This document shows positions 51,633-62,200 of a DNA stretch of 64,000 bases, piece by piece. The stretch spans positions 124,001-188,000 of the forward strand of contig NZ_JBLWTL010000002.1 of NCBI RefSeq assembly GCF_048270095.1. The letters are read 5' to 3'. Made by a program: the position numbers and the translations under genes. Numbering within the stretch: position 1 is the first letter of the stretch; each line of letters opens with the position of its first letter. The DNA comes from Maricaulis sp048270095. GTDB taxonomy: Bacteria; Pseudomonadota; Alphaproteobacteria; Caulobacterales; Maricaulaceae. The notes under the pieces were generated by a model, which saw nothing but the letters and a program-made list of their open reading frames with translations, made no database searches and had not been told where the DNA came from.

Positions 51633-53141
51633 ATGCAAACCGAAGCCCTGATTTCACTCGCCCTCTATTTCATCCTGATGATGGCGATTGGTTATTACGC
51701 CTACCGAAAATCGACCAGCAATGTCGCTGAATACATGCTGGGTGGCCGTCAATTACACCCGGCCGTGGCGGCGCTCTCTGCCGGCGCTTCGGATATGAGC
51801 GGCTGGATGCTGATGGGCCTGCCCGGCGCCATCTATGTCTCGGGGATGAGCAGCGCCTGGATCGCGGTCGGCCTGCTGATCGGGGCCTATCTCAACTACA
51901 AGCTCGTGGCGCCACGCCTGCGCGCCTATACCGAGATCGCCGAAGATGCGATCACCATCCCGGATTATTTCGAAAAGCGCTTCAAGGACAAATCACGCCT
52001 GCTGCGCGTCATCTCCTCGCTGGTCATCGTGATCTTCTTCACCCTCTACACCTCCGCCGGGGTTGTTGCGGGCGGCAAGCTGTTCGAAGCCTCCTTCGGG
52101 CTGAGCTATGAGCTCGGGCTTTTCCTCACCGCCGGCGTCGTCGTCGCCTACACCTTGTTCGGGGGCTTCCTCGCCGTCTCACTGACCGATTTCGTCCAGG
52201 GCTGCATCATGTTCGTCGCCCTGATCACGGTTCCGATCGTGACCTATATGGTGCTCGGTGGCAGCGAGCCCATCCTGACAGAGATCAATGCAATTGATCC
52301 GACCCTGCTGCAGATGACCACGGGCGTCACCGTCCTCGGTGTGATTTCGAGCATGGCCTGGGGGCTCGGCTATTTTGGCCAGCCACACATCATCGTCCGC
52401 TTCATGGCGATTGCGACGCTGAAGGAAGTTCGCGCAGCACGCCATATCGGCATGAGCTGGATGCTCGTCACCCTGATCGGTGCCGTCGCCACCGGTATTC
52501 TCGGTCTCGCCTATGTCACCTCGACCGGCGCAGAACTCACGGATCCGGAAACCATCTTCATCCTGCTCTCCCAGGTCCTCTTCCACCCGTTGGTTGGCGG
52601 CTTCCTGCTCGCCGCCATCCTGGCTGCGATCATGAGCACGATTTCCTCACAGCTTCTGGTCTCGTCCAGCTCTCTGACCGAGGATTTCTACAAGCATTTC
52701 GTGCGCAAGGGTGCCAGCCAGACGGAACTCGTCCTGGTCGGACGCTTCTCGGTTCTGGCCGTCTCCCTGATCGCCATTGCGCTGGCCTTCGACCGCTCGA
52801 GCACCATTCTCTCGCTGGTCTCCAATGCCTGGGCCGGTTTTGGTGCCGCCTTCGGCCCCCTGATCCTGCTGAGCCTGTTCTGGCGCGGCATGACCCGCAA
52901 TGCCGCGCTGGCCGGCATGGTCACCGGCGCCGCAACAGTGCTGATCTGGATCTACGCGCCGTTCGAGATCAACGGCATGCGCCCATCCGACATGATGTAT
53001 GAAATGGTGCCGGGCTTCGCGCTCAGCCTGATCGTCACACTCATCGTCGGCTTCATGACGCGCACACCAAGCAGCGCGTTGACCGAGGATTTCGACTCCA
53101 TGAAGGAAGCCATGCGCACCGGTGTCATCGCGCCGAAATAA
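51633..53141 (+). CDS. putP: Sodium/proline symporter
   Basis: Sodium-coupled proline importer of the SSS family, 502 residues with about 13 membrane segments. The N-terminal NVAEYMLGGRQLHPAVAALS and GASDMSGWMLMGLPGAIYVSG are PutP motifs, with WGLGYFGQPHIIVRFMA in the middle and LLVSSSSLTEDFY later. It follows proA by 51 bases and precedes a strong terminator, so proC-proA-putP is one unit in which synthesis and uptake of proline are combined. No putA is in the window. Confidence 0.95.
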   Translation: MQTEALISLALYFILMMAIGYYAYRKSTSNVAEYMLGGRQLHPAVAALSAGASDMSGWMLMGLPGAIYVSGMSSAWIAVGLLIGAYLNYKLVAPRLRAYTEIAEDAITIPDYFEKRFKDKSRLLRVISSLVIVIFFTLYTSAGVVAGGKLFEASFGLSYELGLFLTAGVVVAYTLFGGFLAVSLTDFVQGCIMFVALITVPIVTYMVLGGSEPILTEINAIDPTLLQMTTGVTVLGVISSMAWGLGYFGQPHIIVRFMAIATLKEVRAARHIGMSWMLVTLIGAVATGILGLAYVTSTGAELTDPETIFILLSQVLFHPLVGGFLLAAILAAIMSTISSQLLVSSSSLTEDFYKHFVRKGASQTELVLVGRFSVLAVSLIAIALAFDRSSTILSLVSNAWAGFGAAFGPLILLSLFWRGMTRNAALAGMVTGAATVLIWIYAPFEINGMRPSDMMYEMVPGFALSLIVTLIVGFMTRTPSSALTEDFDSMKEAMRTGVIAPK

Positions 53142-53167
53142 CGCCCATCGGCAAGCCGACAAGAAAG

Positions 53168-53194
53168 CGGCCGGCGGGGCAATCCCGCCGGCCG
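53168..53194 (+). terminator. Terminator between putP and the beta-oxidation gene
   Basis: CGGCCGGCGGG (53168-53178) and CCCGCCGGCCG (53184-53194) form a perfect stem followed by TTT. It stands between convergent putP and the bifunctional dehydrogenase gene and may serve both. Confidence 0.82.
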
Positions 53195-53203
53195 TTTCCA
53201 TAT

Positions 53204-55261
53204 TCAGTTGAAGCTTTCACCGGCCTCGGCCTTGCCTTTCAGCAAGCGCGAGACAATGAAATCCGGCCCCAGCGCATCGGCGTGACGGGCCAGGCCGTCG
53301 AGCACGGCCTTCAGCCCGATCGTATCAGCCCAGAACATCGGACCACCGGTAGAGGCCGGCCAGCCATAACCATTGAGCCAGACGATATCGATGTCCGAGG
53401 CGCGCTGTGCCATGCCCTCCTCGAGGATTTTCGCGCCCTCATTGATCATTGGATAAAGCAGGCGTTCACGGATCTCATCGCCGGATAGCTTGCGCTGCGC
53501 CCGGCCGCTCCTGGCGGCAAAATCCGCGATGATCGCCTCGGTCTCCGGTGAGGGCGAGCCGCGACGGTTCTCGTCGTAATCGTAGAACCCCTGTCCAGTC
53601 TTCTGACCGCGCCGGCCACGCTCGCACAGGACTTCGCGAATGGTCGAACTGGTCGAGCCTTCTGCGGTCCAGCCCAGATCCAGCCCGGCCAGATCGGCCA
53701 TCTGAAATGGGCCCATCGGGAAGCCGAATTCGGTCAGGGCTGCATCGACCTCCCACGGGGTCGCGCCTTCGAGCAGAAGCTTTTGCGCTTCGCTCTGACG
53801 CGGGCTGAGCATGCGATTGCCGATGAAGCCGGGGCAGACGCCGGAGACGACGGCGATCTTGCCGATTGTCTTGGCCAGTCCCATCACCGTCTTGAGCACT
53901 GACGGCGAGGTTTTGGCGCCGCGCACCACTTCAAGCAGGCGCATGATATTGGCCGGCGAGAAGAAATGCAGCCCGACCACGGCCTCGGGCCGCGTCGTCT
54001 CGGCCGCCATCTCGTCGATATTGAGATAACTGGTATTGGAGGCCAGGATCGCGCCGGGTTTGACGAGGCCATCGAGGCGCCGGAAGACCTCCTTCTTGAT
54101 CTCCATCAGCTCGAACACCGCCTCGATCACCAGATCGCAATCGGCGAGCTCCTCATAATCCAGCGTCGGGGTCAGCAAGCTCATGGCCTGCTCGACCTGC
54201 TCCATCGTCATGCGGCCGCGCGCTGCGGTGCGTTCGTAATTCTTTCGGATCGTCGCGACACCGCGGTCGAGGGCGGCCTGTTCACGCTCGACCAGGGTGA
54301 CGGGCAGGCCGGCGGAGAGGAAATTCATGGCAATCCCCCCGCCCATCGTGCCGGCGCCGAGAATGCCGACTCTGGTAATCGGGATGAGGGGCGTGTCAGC
54401 GGGGATGCCATCAATCTTGGCGGCCTGGCGTTCGGCGAAGAAGAGGTGCCGCATTGCCCGGGATTGCGTGCCGGAAACGAGTTTCAGGAATAGCTCACGT
54501 TCCAGCTTGATACCTTGCTCAAACGGCAATTCGACCGCAGCCCGAACGGCCTCGATACAGGCCTTCGGTGCATCGAAACCTTGCAGTTTGCGTGAGTTTT
54601 CGGCGATGAATTTATCGAAGACCTGAGGATGGTTGGCGGCTTCGGCAATGCGGTCGGTGCGCAGGCTGGAGACCGGATGGCCGGCTGCGCCGGCGACCTC
54701 CCTGGCAAAGGCGATGGCCTCGTCGGCCAGGCTGCCGGTACTCGCGATCCGGTCGACCAGTCCGATCTCCAGCGCCCGGCTCGCTGTCACCGGATTGCCG
54801 CTGACGATCATGTGGAGCGCATCGGCGACGCCGGTCACGCGCGGCAGGCGTTGCGTGCCGCCCGCGCCAGGCAGGAGCCCCAGTTTCACTTCCGGCAGGC
54901 CCAGTTTGGCCGAGCCAATGGCGATGCGGTAATGGCAACCCAGCGCGACCTCCAGCCCGCCGCCCAGCGCCGTGCCGTGAATGGCCGCGACCACCGGTTT
55001 GCGGCATTGCTCGATCGCATCGACCACCTCAGGCAATGACGGCCCGACCGGAGGTTTGCCGAATTCGGTTATGTCCGCGCCCGCGAAGAATGTCCGCCCC
55101 TCGCAGCGAATGACGACAGCCTTGATGGCGTCGTCGCCCGCCGCCTCGGCGATCCCCGCAGCCAGCCCGGCACGCACGGCCTGGCCGAGCGCATTGACGG
55201 GCGGATTATCGGAGATGATGACGAGCACATCCCCGTGGCGTTGAGTGGTGATCACAGACAT
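53204..55261 (-). CDS. Bifunctional enoyl-CoA hydratase / 3-hydroxyacyl-CoA dehydrogenase
   Basis: Multifunctional beta-oxidation enzyme, 685 residues from the ATG at 55261 (the frame to 55288 adds nine unsupported residues). The N-terminal crotonase domain (about 1-190) has FFAGADITEFG and GGGLEVALGCHYRIA. It is followed by the NAD-binding VGILGAGTMGGGIAMNFLSAG (about 300-320) and two dehydrogenase C-terminal domains with VCPGFIGNRML and GFPMGPFQMADLAGLDLG. The hydratase-first order resembles the FadJ and peroxisomal MFE-1 type. It is divergent from the double TetR gene, its likely regulator. Confidence 0.92.
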   Translation of the reverse strand: MSVITTQRHGDVLVIISDNPPVNALGQAVRAGLAAGIAEAAGDDAIKAVVIRCEGRTFFAGADITEFGKPPVGPSLPEVVDAIEQCRKPVVAAIHGTALGGGLEVALGCHYRIAIGSAKLGLPEVKLGLLPGAGGTQRLPRVTGVADALHMIVSGNPVTASRALEIGLVDRIASTGSLADEAIAFAREVAGAAGHPVSSLRTDRIAEAANHPQVFDKFIAENSRKLQGFDAPKACIEAVRAAVELPFEQGIKLERELFLKLVSGTQSRAMRHLFFAERQAAKIDGIPADTPLIPITRVGILGAGTMGGGIAMNFLSAGLPVTLVEREQAALDRGVATIRKNYERTAARGRMTMEQVEQAMSLLTPTLDYEELADCDLVIEAVFELMEIKKEVFRRLDGLVKPGAILASNTSYLNIDEMAAETTRPEAVVGLHFFSPANIMRLLEVVRGAKTSPSVLKTVMGLAKTIGKIAVVSGVCPGFIGNRMLSPRQSEAQKLLLEGATPWEVDAALTEFGFPMGPFQMADLAGLDLGWTAEGSTSSTIREVLCERGRRGQKTGQGFYDYDENRRGSPSPETEAIIADFAARSGRAQRKLSGDEIRERLLYPMINEGAKILEEGMAQRASDIDIVWLNGYGWPASTGGPMFWADTIGLKAVLDGLARHADALGPDFIVSRLLKGKAEAGESFN

Positions 55262-55410
55262 GGGCTGCTCCTGGCGATTCCGTTTCAATTCAGGCGTCTA
55301 ACGCCATACCGGCGGGACATTCCGATTTGACCCCAAGCCAGGGCGCGCTGCAAGACACGCAATCTGCCGCCCTCGGTGACGCTCGCACGAAACTCTGTTA
55401 AGCCGATGAT

Positions 55411-56667
55411 ATGGATGCCAGACCTGATCAGGGCGAAGACGCCACCACACAGCGCTTTCAGCAGAAGCGGGACCGTATCCTCGATGCCGCGGCGCAGCTG
55501 ATCAACCGGCATGGCGTCAAGGGGATGACCTTTGTCGATGTCGCCGAACTCGTCGGGCTTAACACCACAAGCGTGACCTATTATTTCAAGCGCAAGGAAT
55601 TGCTGGCGGCGGCCGTTCTGGACCGCTCGATCGACCGGCTCGAGGAATTGATCCGCGACGCCGCGGCCCAGCCGACGCCGCGCGCGCGCGTCGCGCGCTA
55701 TGTCCAGGCCCATTTCGAGCTGCACGCCCGCATCCAGCTCAATCGCGAACGTCCCTATACTGTGCTCTCGGATATCCGCGCCCTGGGCGAACCTTTTCGC
55801 ACCGATCTGACGGCACGCTATGTCGGGGCGCTGCGCGCGGTCCGCGAATTCTTCGCGCCGCCGCTGACGGCACGTGACAAGGTCTTGCGCACAATCCGCG
55901 CCCATGTCCTGGTGCAAAACATGTTCTGGCTGCCCGGCTGGCTGGCCTTGTATTCGGTCGATGACTACCCGCGGCTCAGCCGCCGCATGATCGAGATTTT
56001 CGAGCACGGCATCACGCCGGCCGCGGCCGCATGGACGCCACAACTCCTGCCGGTCAAGACACCGTCCCGGACAGCCGAAGCGGAGGGCATGCCGGAGAAT
56101 TTCGCGCGCGCCGCCACCTGCCTGATCAATGAGAAGGGCTATCGCGGGGCCTCGGTCGAACAGATCGCGTCAGAACTGAATGTCACCAAGGGCAGTTTCT
56201 ACCACCATCTGGAAGCCAAGGATGAGCTGGTGCTGGAGTGTTTCCGGCGCAGCCATGAGCGGATCGAACTGGTGCAGCGTGCCGCCATCGACGCCAATGG
56301 CAGCCAGCGCGACCGGCTGGCCTCCGCCATCGCCACCCTGCTTGACGTCCAGCTGTGCAGTGATTTTCCACTCTTGCGCACGACGGCCCTGCAAGTCCTG
56401 CCAAGCGAATGGCGGACCGACATGCTGGAGCGCTCGACCCGGCTGGCCCGCCGCTTCGCGGGCATGATGATTGATGGCATTTCCGAAGGCTCGGTCCGCG
56501 CCCTTGACCCGTTGATCGCCAGCCAGGTGGTCATGGGCACGCTCAACGCCGCCTATGATCTGCGCGGCTGGATCTCCACCTTGCCGGACCCGACGGCGAT
56601 CAGCCTGTACGGCTCGACCGTCGCCCACGGCCTGTTGGCAGACCCCGTCGATTTCGCCGTCGACTAG
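55411..56667 (+). CDS. TetR-family regulator with two fused TetR units
   Basis: A 418-residue protein made of two complete TetR repressor units. The first helix-turn-helix is at about residues 20-66 (LINRHGVKGMTFVDVAELVG, NTTSVTYYFKRKELL) and the second at about 228-275 (LINEKGYRGASVEQIASELN, VTKGSFYHHLEAKDEL). Each is followed by its own ligand-binding helical domain. Standard TetR proteins are about 200 residues and dimerise; here the pair is covalently joined. Position opposite the beta-oxidation gene and beside tesB points to an acyl-CoA ligand, which is inference. I found no obvious palindrome in the 149-base divergent region. Confidence 0.85.
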   Translation: MDARPDQGEDATTQRFQQKRDRILDAAAQLINRHGVKGMTFVDVAELVGLNTTSVTYYFKRKELLAAAVLDRSIDRLEELIRDAAAQPTPRARVARYVQAHFELHARIQLNRERPYTVLSDIRALGEPFRTDLTARYVGALRAVREFFAPPLTARDKVLRTIRAHVLVQNMFWLPGWLALYSVDDYPRLSRRMIEIFEHGITPAAAAWTPQLLPVKTPSRTAEAEGMPENFARAATCLINEKGYRGASVEQIASELNVTKGSFYHHLEAKDELVLECFRRSHERIELVQRAAIDANGSQRDRLASAIATLLDVQLCSDFPLLRTTALQVLPSEWRTDMLERSTRLARRFAGMMIDGISEGSVRALDPLIASQVVMGTLNAAYDLRGWISTLPDPTAISLYGSTVAHGLLADPVDFAVD

Positions 56668-56688
56668 GCCGCAACCGCGGTAAAGCCA

Positions 56689-56712
56689 AGCGCCGGCACT
56701 AGGTCCGGCGCT
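56689..56712. terminator. Hairpin at the tesB and tetR convergent ends
   Basis: AGCGCCGG (56689-56696) and CCGGCGCT (56705-56712) form an eight-base-pair stem that includes the tesB stop codon. No T run is present, so it is only a candidate terminator. Confidence 0.4.
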
Positions 56713-57598
56713 GCCGGATCAGGCCTTCCTGCGCCGTGCTGGCAATCAGACGGCCATCACGGGCAAAGATCTGGCCGCGATTGAAGCCGCGGCCGCCGCC
56801 AGCCCAGGGGCTGTCGGTGACATAGAGCATCCACTCATCCGCACGCACATCACCATGCAGCCACAGCGCATGATCCAGACTGGCCGATTGCATGCCGGGA
56901 CTGATCCAGCTGACCCCGTGTGGCTGCATGCTGGTGCTCAGCAAGGCCATGTCAGAGGCATAGGTCATGATCGCCCGGTGCATCACCTGATCACCGGCGA
57001 TCGGCGCCACGGCCCGCATCCAGATCTGCCGCACCGGCTCACTCTTTTCCGGACGCAGCAATGACCAGGGCTTGACCGCCCGCATCTCGATCGGACGTGG
57101 CCGCGTCATCGCCTTCACGAAGGCTTCCGGCAGTTCGGCGCTCTCGCGCCGGATGAGTTCAGCATCGCTGAGCAGATCTTCCGGCTGCGGTATATCGGGC
57201 ATTTCCGCCTGATGGTTGAACCCCTCTTCGGGGATCTGGAACGAGGCCGCCAGATTGAGAATAGGCTTGCCCTTCTGCATCGCGACAACACGCCGGGTGG
57301 AGAAGCTGCGCCCGTCGAAATCGCGTTCGACGCGGCAGATGATCGGCAGGTTTTCGTCCCCAGGCCGCATGAAATAGGCGTGGAGCGAGTGCACGATCCG
57401 GTCAGGCTCGACAGACGCGGTGGCCGACATCAGCGCCTGGGCAATCACCTGACCGCCAAACACCCGGCCCTGACCTCCGGGATTGCGCAGACCACGATAG
57501 AGATCGGTGTCGAGTTCCTCGACCGAGAGCAGGCGCTCCAGCCCTTCGATCAACTCGGCAGGCGTCTTGCGGGTCTCGGGCGTTTCACTTGCGGGCAT
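56699..57598 (-). CDS. tesB: Acyl-CoA thioesterase II
   Basis: Hydrolyses medium- and long-chain acyl-CoA to free acid and CoA. The 299-residue protein has two hotdog domains: GRVFGGQVIAQALMSA with HSLHAYFMRPGD in the first, and ASDMALLSTSMQPHG, ASLDHALWLHGDVRADEW, and the closing STAQEGLIRQ in the second. The catalytic Asp, Ser/Thr and Gln of TesB are present. It converges with the double TetR gene. Confidence 0.92.
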   Translation of the reverse strand: MPASETPETRKTPAELIEGLERLLSVEELDTDLYRGLRNPGGQGRVFGGQVIAQALMSATASVEPDRIVHSLHAYFMRPGDENLPIICRVERDFDGRSFSTRRVVAMQKGKPILNLAASFQIPEEGFNHQAEMPDIPQPEDLLSDAELIRRESAELPEAFVKAMTRPRPIEMRAVKPWSLLRPEKSEPVRQIWMRAVAPIAGDQVMHRAIMTYASDMALLSTSMQPHGVSWISPGMQSASLDHALWLHGDVRADEWMLYVTDSPWAGGGRGFNRGQIFARDGRLIASTAQEGLIRQRRT

Positions 57599-57701
57599 GG
57601 CCAGGTCCTTCTTGTCGGCTTGATCAAGCCAATGGGCAGAAATTCGCGGTCAAAACGCCAGGCGTCAACGCCTATTGTGCAGCGCAACAAATACGCATGG
57701 A

Positions 57702-58937
57702 TCAGAGGACGACCTGTTTCATCGATACAGACATGTCGGCCAGGCGCTCCAGATCGACCGCGCTGCCGGCGGCGATCAGCTTGCGGCCAAACATGAATTC
57801 CGGCGGCGCATTGACCGCTTCGACGGCGCGGACGCGATTGCCCTGCAAATGAAAGACGGCAAATGTCCCGGTCGCAGGATCGCCCCGCACCAGCTGGCTG
57901 GTCGCGTCGATGGGCAGGCCGGCGAGCTGGATTTTCAGATCATACTGATCCGACCAGAACCAGGGCACTTCCGGCGCATGCGGCGGCGTCGAGGTCAGGA
58001 CATGAGCGACACATCGCGCCTGTTCCAGCGCATTGGGCACGCTCTCAAGCCGGAATTGCGTGTTGTAGAGCTCCAGCGGCCGGAAAGAGACATCGCCAAT
58101 GGCGAAGATCGCCGGATCGCTGGTGCGCGCCTCGGCATCAACGATAATGCCATTGCCGCATTCGAGCCCGGCCTCACGCGCCAGCTCATCATTGGGCACG
58201 ACCCCGGCACCGACCAGAACCAGATCGCAGTCCAGGACACGGCCATCGGCCAGCTCGACGGCCGTCACGGCCCCTGTGCCGGCAAAGCCCTTAGCGGCGG
58301 CATTGAAGATGAACTCGACCTGGTGATCGCGGTGATAGCGCTCAAGAAATTCCGACATGGTCGCGCTGGCGACACGGGCGGCGCTGCGCGCCTCGCGTTC
58401 GACAATAATGGCCTTGAGCCCCGCCTTGCGGGCCGACGCCGCGACTTCCAGACCGATATAGCCCGCGCCGATCAACACGATAGTCTTTCCGGGCATCATC
58501 GCCGTCTTCAGCGCTTCGGCATCGACCAGGCTGCGCAGGCTGAGGACGCCGGCGAGGTCCTCGCCGGGCAGACCGAGCACGCGCGGCCGCGCACCCGTCG
58601 CAATCACCAGCGCATCATAGCCGATGGCCTCGCCATCGCCGAGGATCACCTGCCGGGCCGTGCGATCAATCCGGGCAACACGGGTGCCAAGCCGCAGATC
58701 GACATCATTTTCACGATACCAGTCGTGCGGCCGCAGGATGACATGATCAAGGCTGCTGGTGCCCGCCAGCCAGGCCTTGGACAGGGGCGGACGCTGATAG
58801 GGTACGACCGCTTCCTCGCCGATCAGCGTGATCGCGCCGGCAAATCCGCCCTGGCGCAATTGCGCCGCGACGGAGCCGCCTGCATGGCCGGCGCCGATGA
58901 TGACGATATCTTGCGGCGCATTGGCGGGCTGGGTCAT
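57702..58937 (-). CDS. FAD-dependent ferredoxin/rubredoxin reductase
   Basis: Flavoprotein of 411 residues like putidaredoxin or rhodocoxin reductase, which pass electrons from NAD(P)H to a [2Fe-2S] ferredoxin or rubredoxin. FAD-binding DIVIIGAGHAGGSVAAQLRQ is at the N-terminus, NAD-binding IVLIGAGYIGLEVAASARK near residue 150, and the FAD-contact motif AIFAIGDVSFRPL near 275; VPWFWSDQYDLKIQ begins the C-terminal reductase domain. No partner ferredoxin or P450 is in the window. It follows the YgaP-like gene by 127 bases, so it may or may not share the sulfur-cluster transcript. Confidence 0.87.
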   Translation of the reverse strand: MTQPANAPQDIVIIGAGHAGGSVAAQLRQGGFAGAITLIGEEAVVPYQRPPLSKAWLAGTSSLDHVILRPHDWYRENDVDLRLGTRVARIDRTARQVILGDGEAIGYDALVIATGARPRVLGLPGEDLAGVLSLRSLVDAEALKTAMMPGKTIVLIGAGYIGLEVAASARKAGLKAIIVEREARSAARVASATMSEFLERYHRDHQVEFIFNAAAKGFAGTGAVTAVELADGRVLDCDLVLVGAGVVPNDELAREAGLECGNGIIVDAEARTSDPAIFAIGDVSFRPLELYNTQFRLESVPNALEQARCVAHVLTSTPPHAPEVPWFWSDQYDLKIQLAGLPIDATSQLVRGDPATGTFAVFHLQGNRVRAVEAVNAPPEFMFGRKLIAAGSAVDLERLADMSVSMKQVVL

Positions 58938-59064
58938 GATCGGGAGGCTTTCTGCAAGGCGTTGGCGGGCAGCACCAATCAGACCTTATCACGACACGGG
59001 CGGGCAAGCGGGAAATCAGGCGAACGCCGCCTTTTGCCGCGCGCCGCGCCGTTTGCGATCAGAT

Positions 59065-59253
59065 TTAGCCCTTCAGGCCGAACTTGCGAAAGATGATGCT
59101 CGGCGGGCAGAAGCCGGTGAAGCTGGACTGGACCAGATTGAAGCCGACGAAGATGGCCAGCGCGATCCAGTAGGGGTGTACCAGAAGCGACAGGGCAATG
59201 GAGATCAGGACCATGCTGCCCGCAAGCAGCCGGACGGCACTATTGATGGTCAT
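59065..59253 (-). CDS. YgaP-like DUF2892 membrane protein
   Basis: A 62-residue protein with two membrane helices (about residues 8-27 and 30-45) and the DUF2892 signature MTINSAVRLLAGSMVLIS followed by GFNLVQSSFTGFCPPSIIF, like the membrane part of E. coli YgaP, in which a rhodanese domain is fused to it. Here the rhodanese is encoded separately at the other end of the same operon. Its ATG overlaps the RND permease stop (ATGA). Confidence 0.82.
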   Translation of the reverse strand: MTINSAVRLLAGSMVLISIALSLLVHPYWIALAIFVGFNLVQSSFTGFCPPSIIFRKFGLKG

Positions 59254-62200
59254 GGCATATTTCCTTCTATGACCGGCTCCGCATCAGGCTGGACACCGGA
59301 TTGGGGGATGTAGGGTTCGTCGGGATCCTTGAAAATCACATAGATGGCGGGGATCACCAGGACCGTCAGAAGGGTCGAGGACGCCAGGCCGAACAGAAGC
59401 GAGATCGCCAATCCCTGGAAGATCGGATCGCCCAGGATCACGACCGCCCCGATCATCGCCGCGATGGCGGTCAGCATGATCGGCTTGAAGCGAATGGCAC
59501 CGGCTCGCAGCAAGGTTTCGCGCAAGGGCTCGCCGGCCTCCGCGCCGTGGCGGATGAAGTCGACCAGCAGGATGGAATTTCGCACAATGATGCCGGCCAG
59601 GGCGATGAAGCCGATCATCGAGGTCGCGGTGAAGGCGGCGCCAAACACCCAATGGCCAAACATGATGCCGATAAAGGTGAGCGGCACCGGCGTGAGGACG
59701 ATCAGCGGCACCCGGAAGGAGCCGAACTGGGCCACAACCAGCACATAGACGCCGAGCAGCGCGACCATGAAGGCCGCACCCATGTCGCGGAAGGTGACAT
59801 AGGTGATTTCCCACTCACCATCCCACAGCAGGGTCGGCGCATCATCATTGGCCGGCTGGCCATGCAGACGGATCACCGGCTGCGGCACCGCTTCCGTCCA
59901 GGGCCGGTCGTCGAGAGCTTCGGCAACTGCGCCCATGCCATAGATCGGCGCCTCATAGGCCCCGGCCAACTCGCCCATAACCATTTCGGCATAGCGGCCA
60001 TCGCGGCGATAGATCGGGTAGGAGCCGGGCTCTTCGGTGACCGAGACGACATCGCCGAGCTCGACGACGCCGCGCGCACCCGGCAGGGCATTGGCCGGTA
60101 CCGGCGTTGAAGCCAGACGTTCATTCCAGCTGCGCGCACCGCGTGGCAGGGCAACCGAGATATCAATCGGATTACGGCCCTCGCCGCGATGCGAATAACC
60201 CACCGGCATGCCGCCGATCAGGGCCTGGATGGTGTCATAGACATCGCTTTGCTGGACCTCGAAAAATTCCAGACTGTCCTGGTCGATGGCAATGCGCAGA
60301 CGCGGCCGCGGCGTGCCGAAACTGTCATCGATATCGACGATATAGGGGACCGAGGCGAATGCAGCGCGCACTTCGGTGGCGACCGCGCGCCGGGTCTCGG
60401 CATCGGGACCGTAAATCTCGGCCAGCAGGGTTGCCATCACGGGCGGCCCGGGCGGGATTTCGGCGACGCGCACGACCGTGCCCTCGGGCATGTCGAGACC
60501 GTCAAGCAATTGCCGCGCCTCCAGCGCAATCTCGTGCGAGGAGCGGTCACGCTCGGTTTTCGGCGCCAGATTGACCTGGAGATCGCCCAGCTCGGGACGG
60601 TTGCGGAGATAGTAGTGGCGGACCAGACCGTTGAAATTGAACGGAGCCGCGGTGCCACTATAGAGCTGGATCGAGGTCGCTTCCGGCAGGGCTGCCAGAC
60701 GGTCGGCGGCCTCGCTCAATACGCGCTCGGTCCGCTCCAGGGTCGCGCCTTCGGGCAGATCAATCACGACCTGGAATTCAGACTTGTTGTCGAAGGGCAG
60801 GAGCTTGACGGTCACCGTGCGGGTGAAGAAGAGCGACATCGATCCCAGGGTAAAGACCCCGATCACGAGCAGAAGCGTCCAGGCACGGCCGCGCGTGGCG
60901 ATGACCGGCGTCGCGACGCGGCGATAGAGCCGGCCGAGCGGGCCTTCGCTCTCATGCGCGTGAGCAGCTTCATCGCCCGGCTTGTCTGGCTTGCCGCCGG
61001 CGATGACTTTCATCAGCCAGGGCGTGAGCACCATCGCGACGAAGAAGGAGAAGATCATCGCGGCCGAGGCATTGACCGGAATGGGCGCCATATAGGGTCC
61101 CATCAGGCCGGAAACGAAGAGCATGGGCAGAAGCGCCGCGACCACGGTCAGGGTGGCGACAATGGTCGGATTGCCGACTTCGGCGACGGCCTCGATGGCC
61201 GCCTGGACACGGGTTCGCCCGTCGCGCATCGCCCAGTGACGGGCAATATTCTCGATCACGACAATGGCGTCGTCGACGAGAATGCCGATCGAGAAGATCA
61301 GCGCGAACAGAGAGACGCGATTGATGGTGTAACCCATCAGATTGGAGGCAAACAGGGTGAGCAGAATGGTCGTCGGGATGACGACAAACACCACGACGCC
61401 CTCGCGCCAGCCGATCACGAAGGTGACGAGCAGAACGATGGAGACGGTCGCCAGCGCGAGGTGGAACAAGAGCTCATTGGCTTTCTCGTTCGCGGTCTCG
61501 CCGTAATTGCGGGTGATGGTGACGTCGAGCCCGTGCGGGATCAGCGTGCCTTCAAGCGATTCAATGCGCTCGATGATATGCTCTGAAACTACCACCGCAT
61601 TGGCACCCTCACGCTTGGCAATCGCCAGGGTGACGGCGGGCAGGCGGTTCCATTCGCGCTCGCCCTCCTCACGATTGAGCATCCAGGCGCGGGCATCGGT
61701 CGGCATCGACCCGATCACGACAGTGGCGACATCGCGGACATAGACCGGGCGGCCATCGCGCGAGGTCACCAGCAGCAGACCGATATCGGGAATGCCCTGC
61801 AGGGTCTGGCCGGCAGTGACCGACCATGTCTGGTCGGTGGCGGTCAGATCGCCAACCGGGAAAGACCGATTGGCTTCGGCGATACGGGCGGCCAGCTGTT
61901 GCAGCGTAATGCCGTATTGCGACAGGCGCTCCGGATCGGGCTCGATGCGGATCTGGTCGGCGCGGCCGCCGACGATATAGGTCAGGCCGACATCCTCGAC
62001 CGAGAGCAGGGCAGCGCGCAATTCCTCGACGATATTGTAGAGCGCGTTGTCATCCCAATGCCCGGCGTGATCAGCCCGGGGCGAGAGCGTCAGCGATACA
62101 ATCGCGACATCATCAATCCCGCGGCCAACAACAAGCGGTTCCGGAATGCCATGCGGGATACGGTCCATATTGGCGCGGATGCGCTCATGCACACGCAGGA

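Noticed and set aside
59301..61586. Several long plus-strand frames opposite the RND permease
   Set aside because: They are rich in His, Asp and Arg, show no family motif, and are antisense to a well-supported permease.
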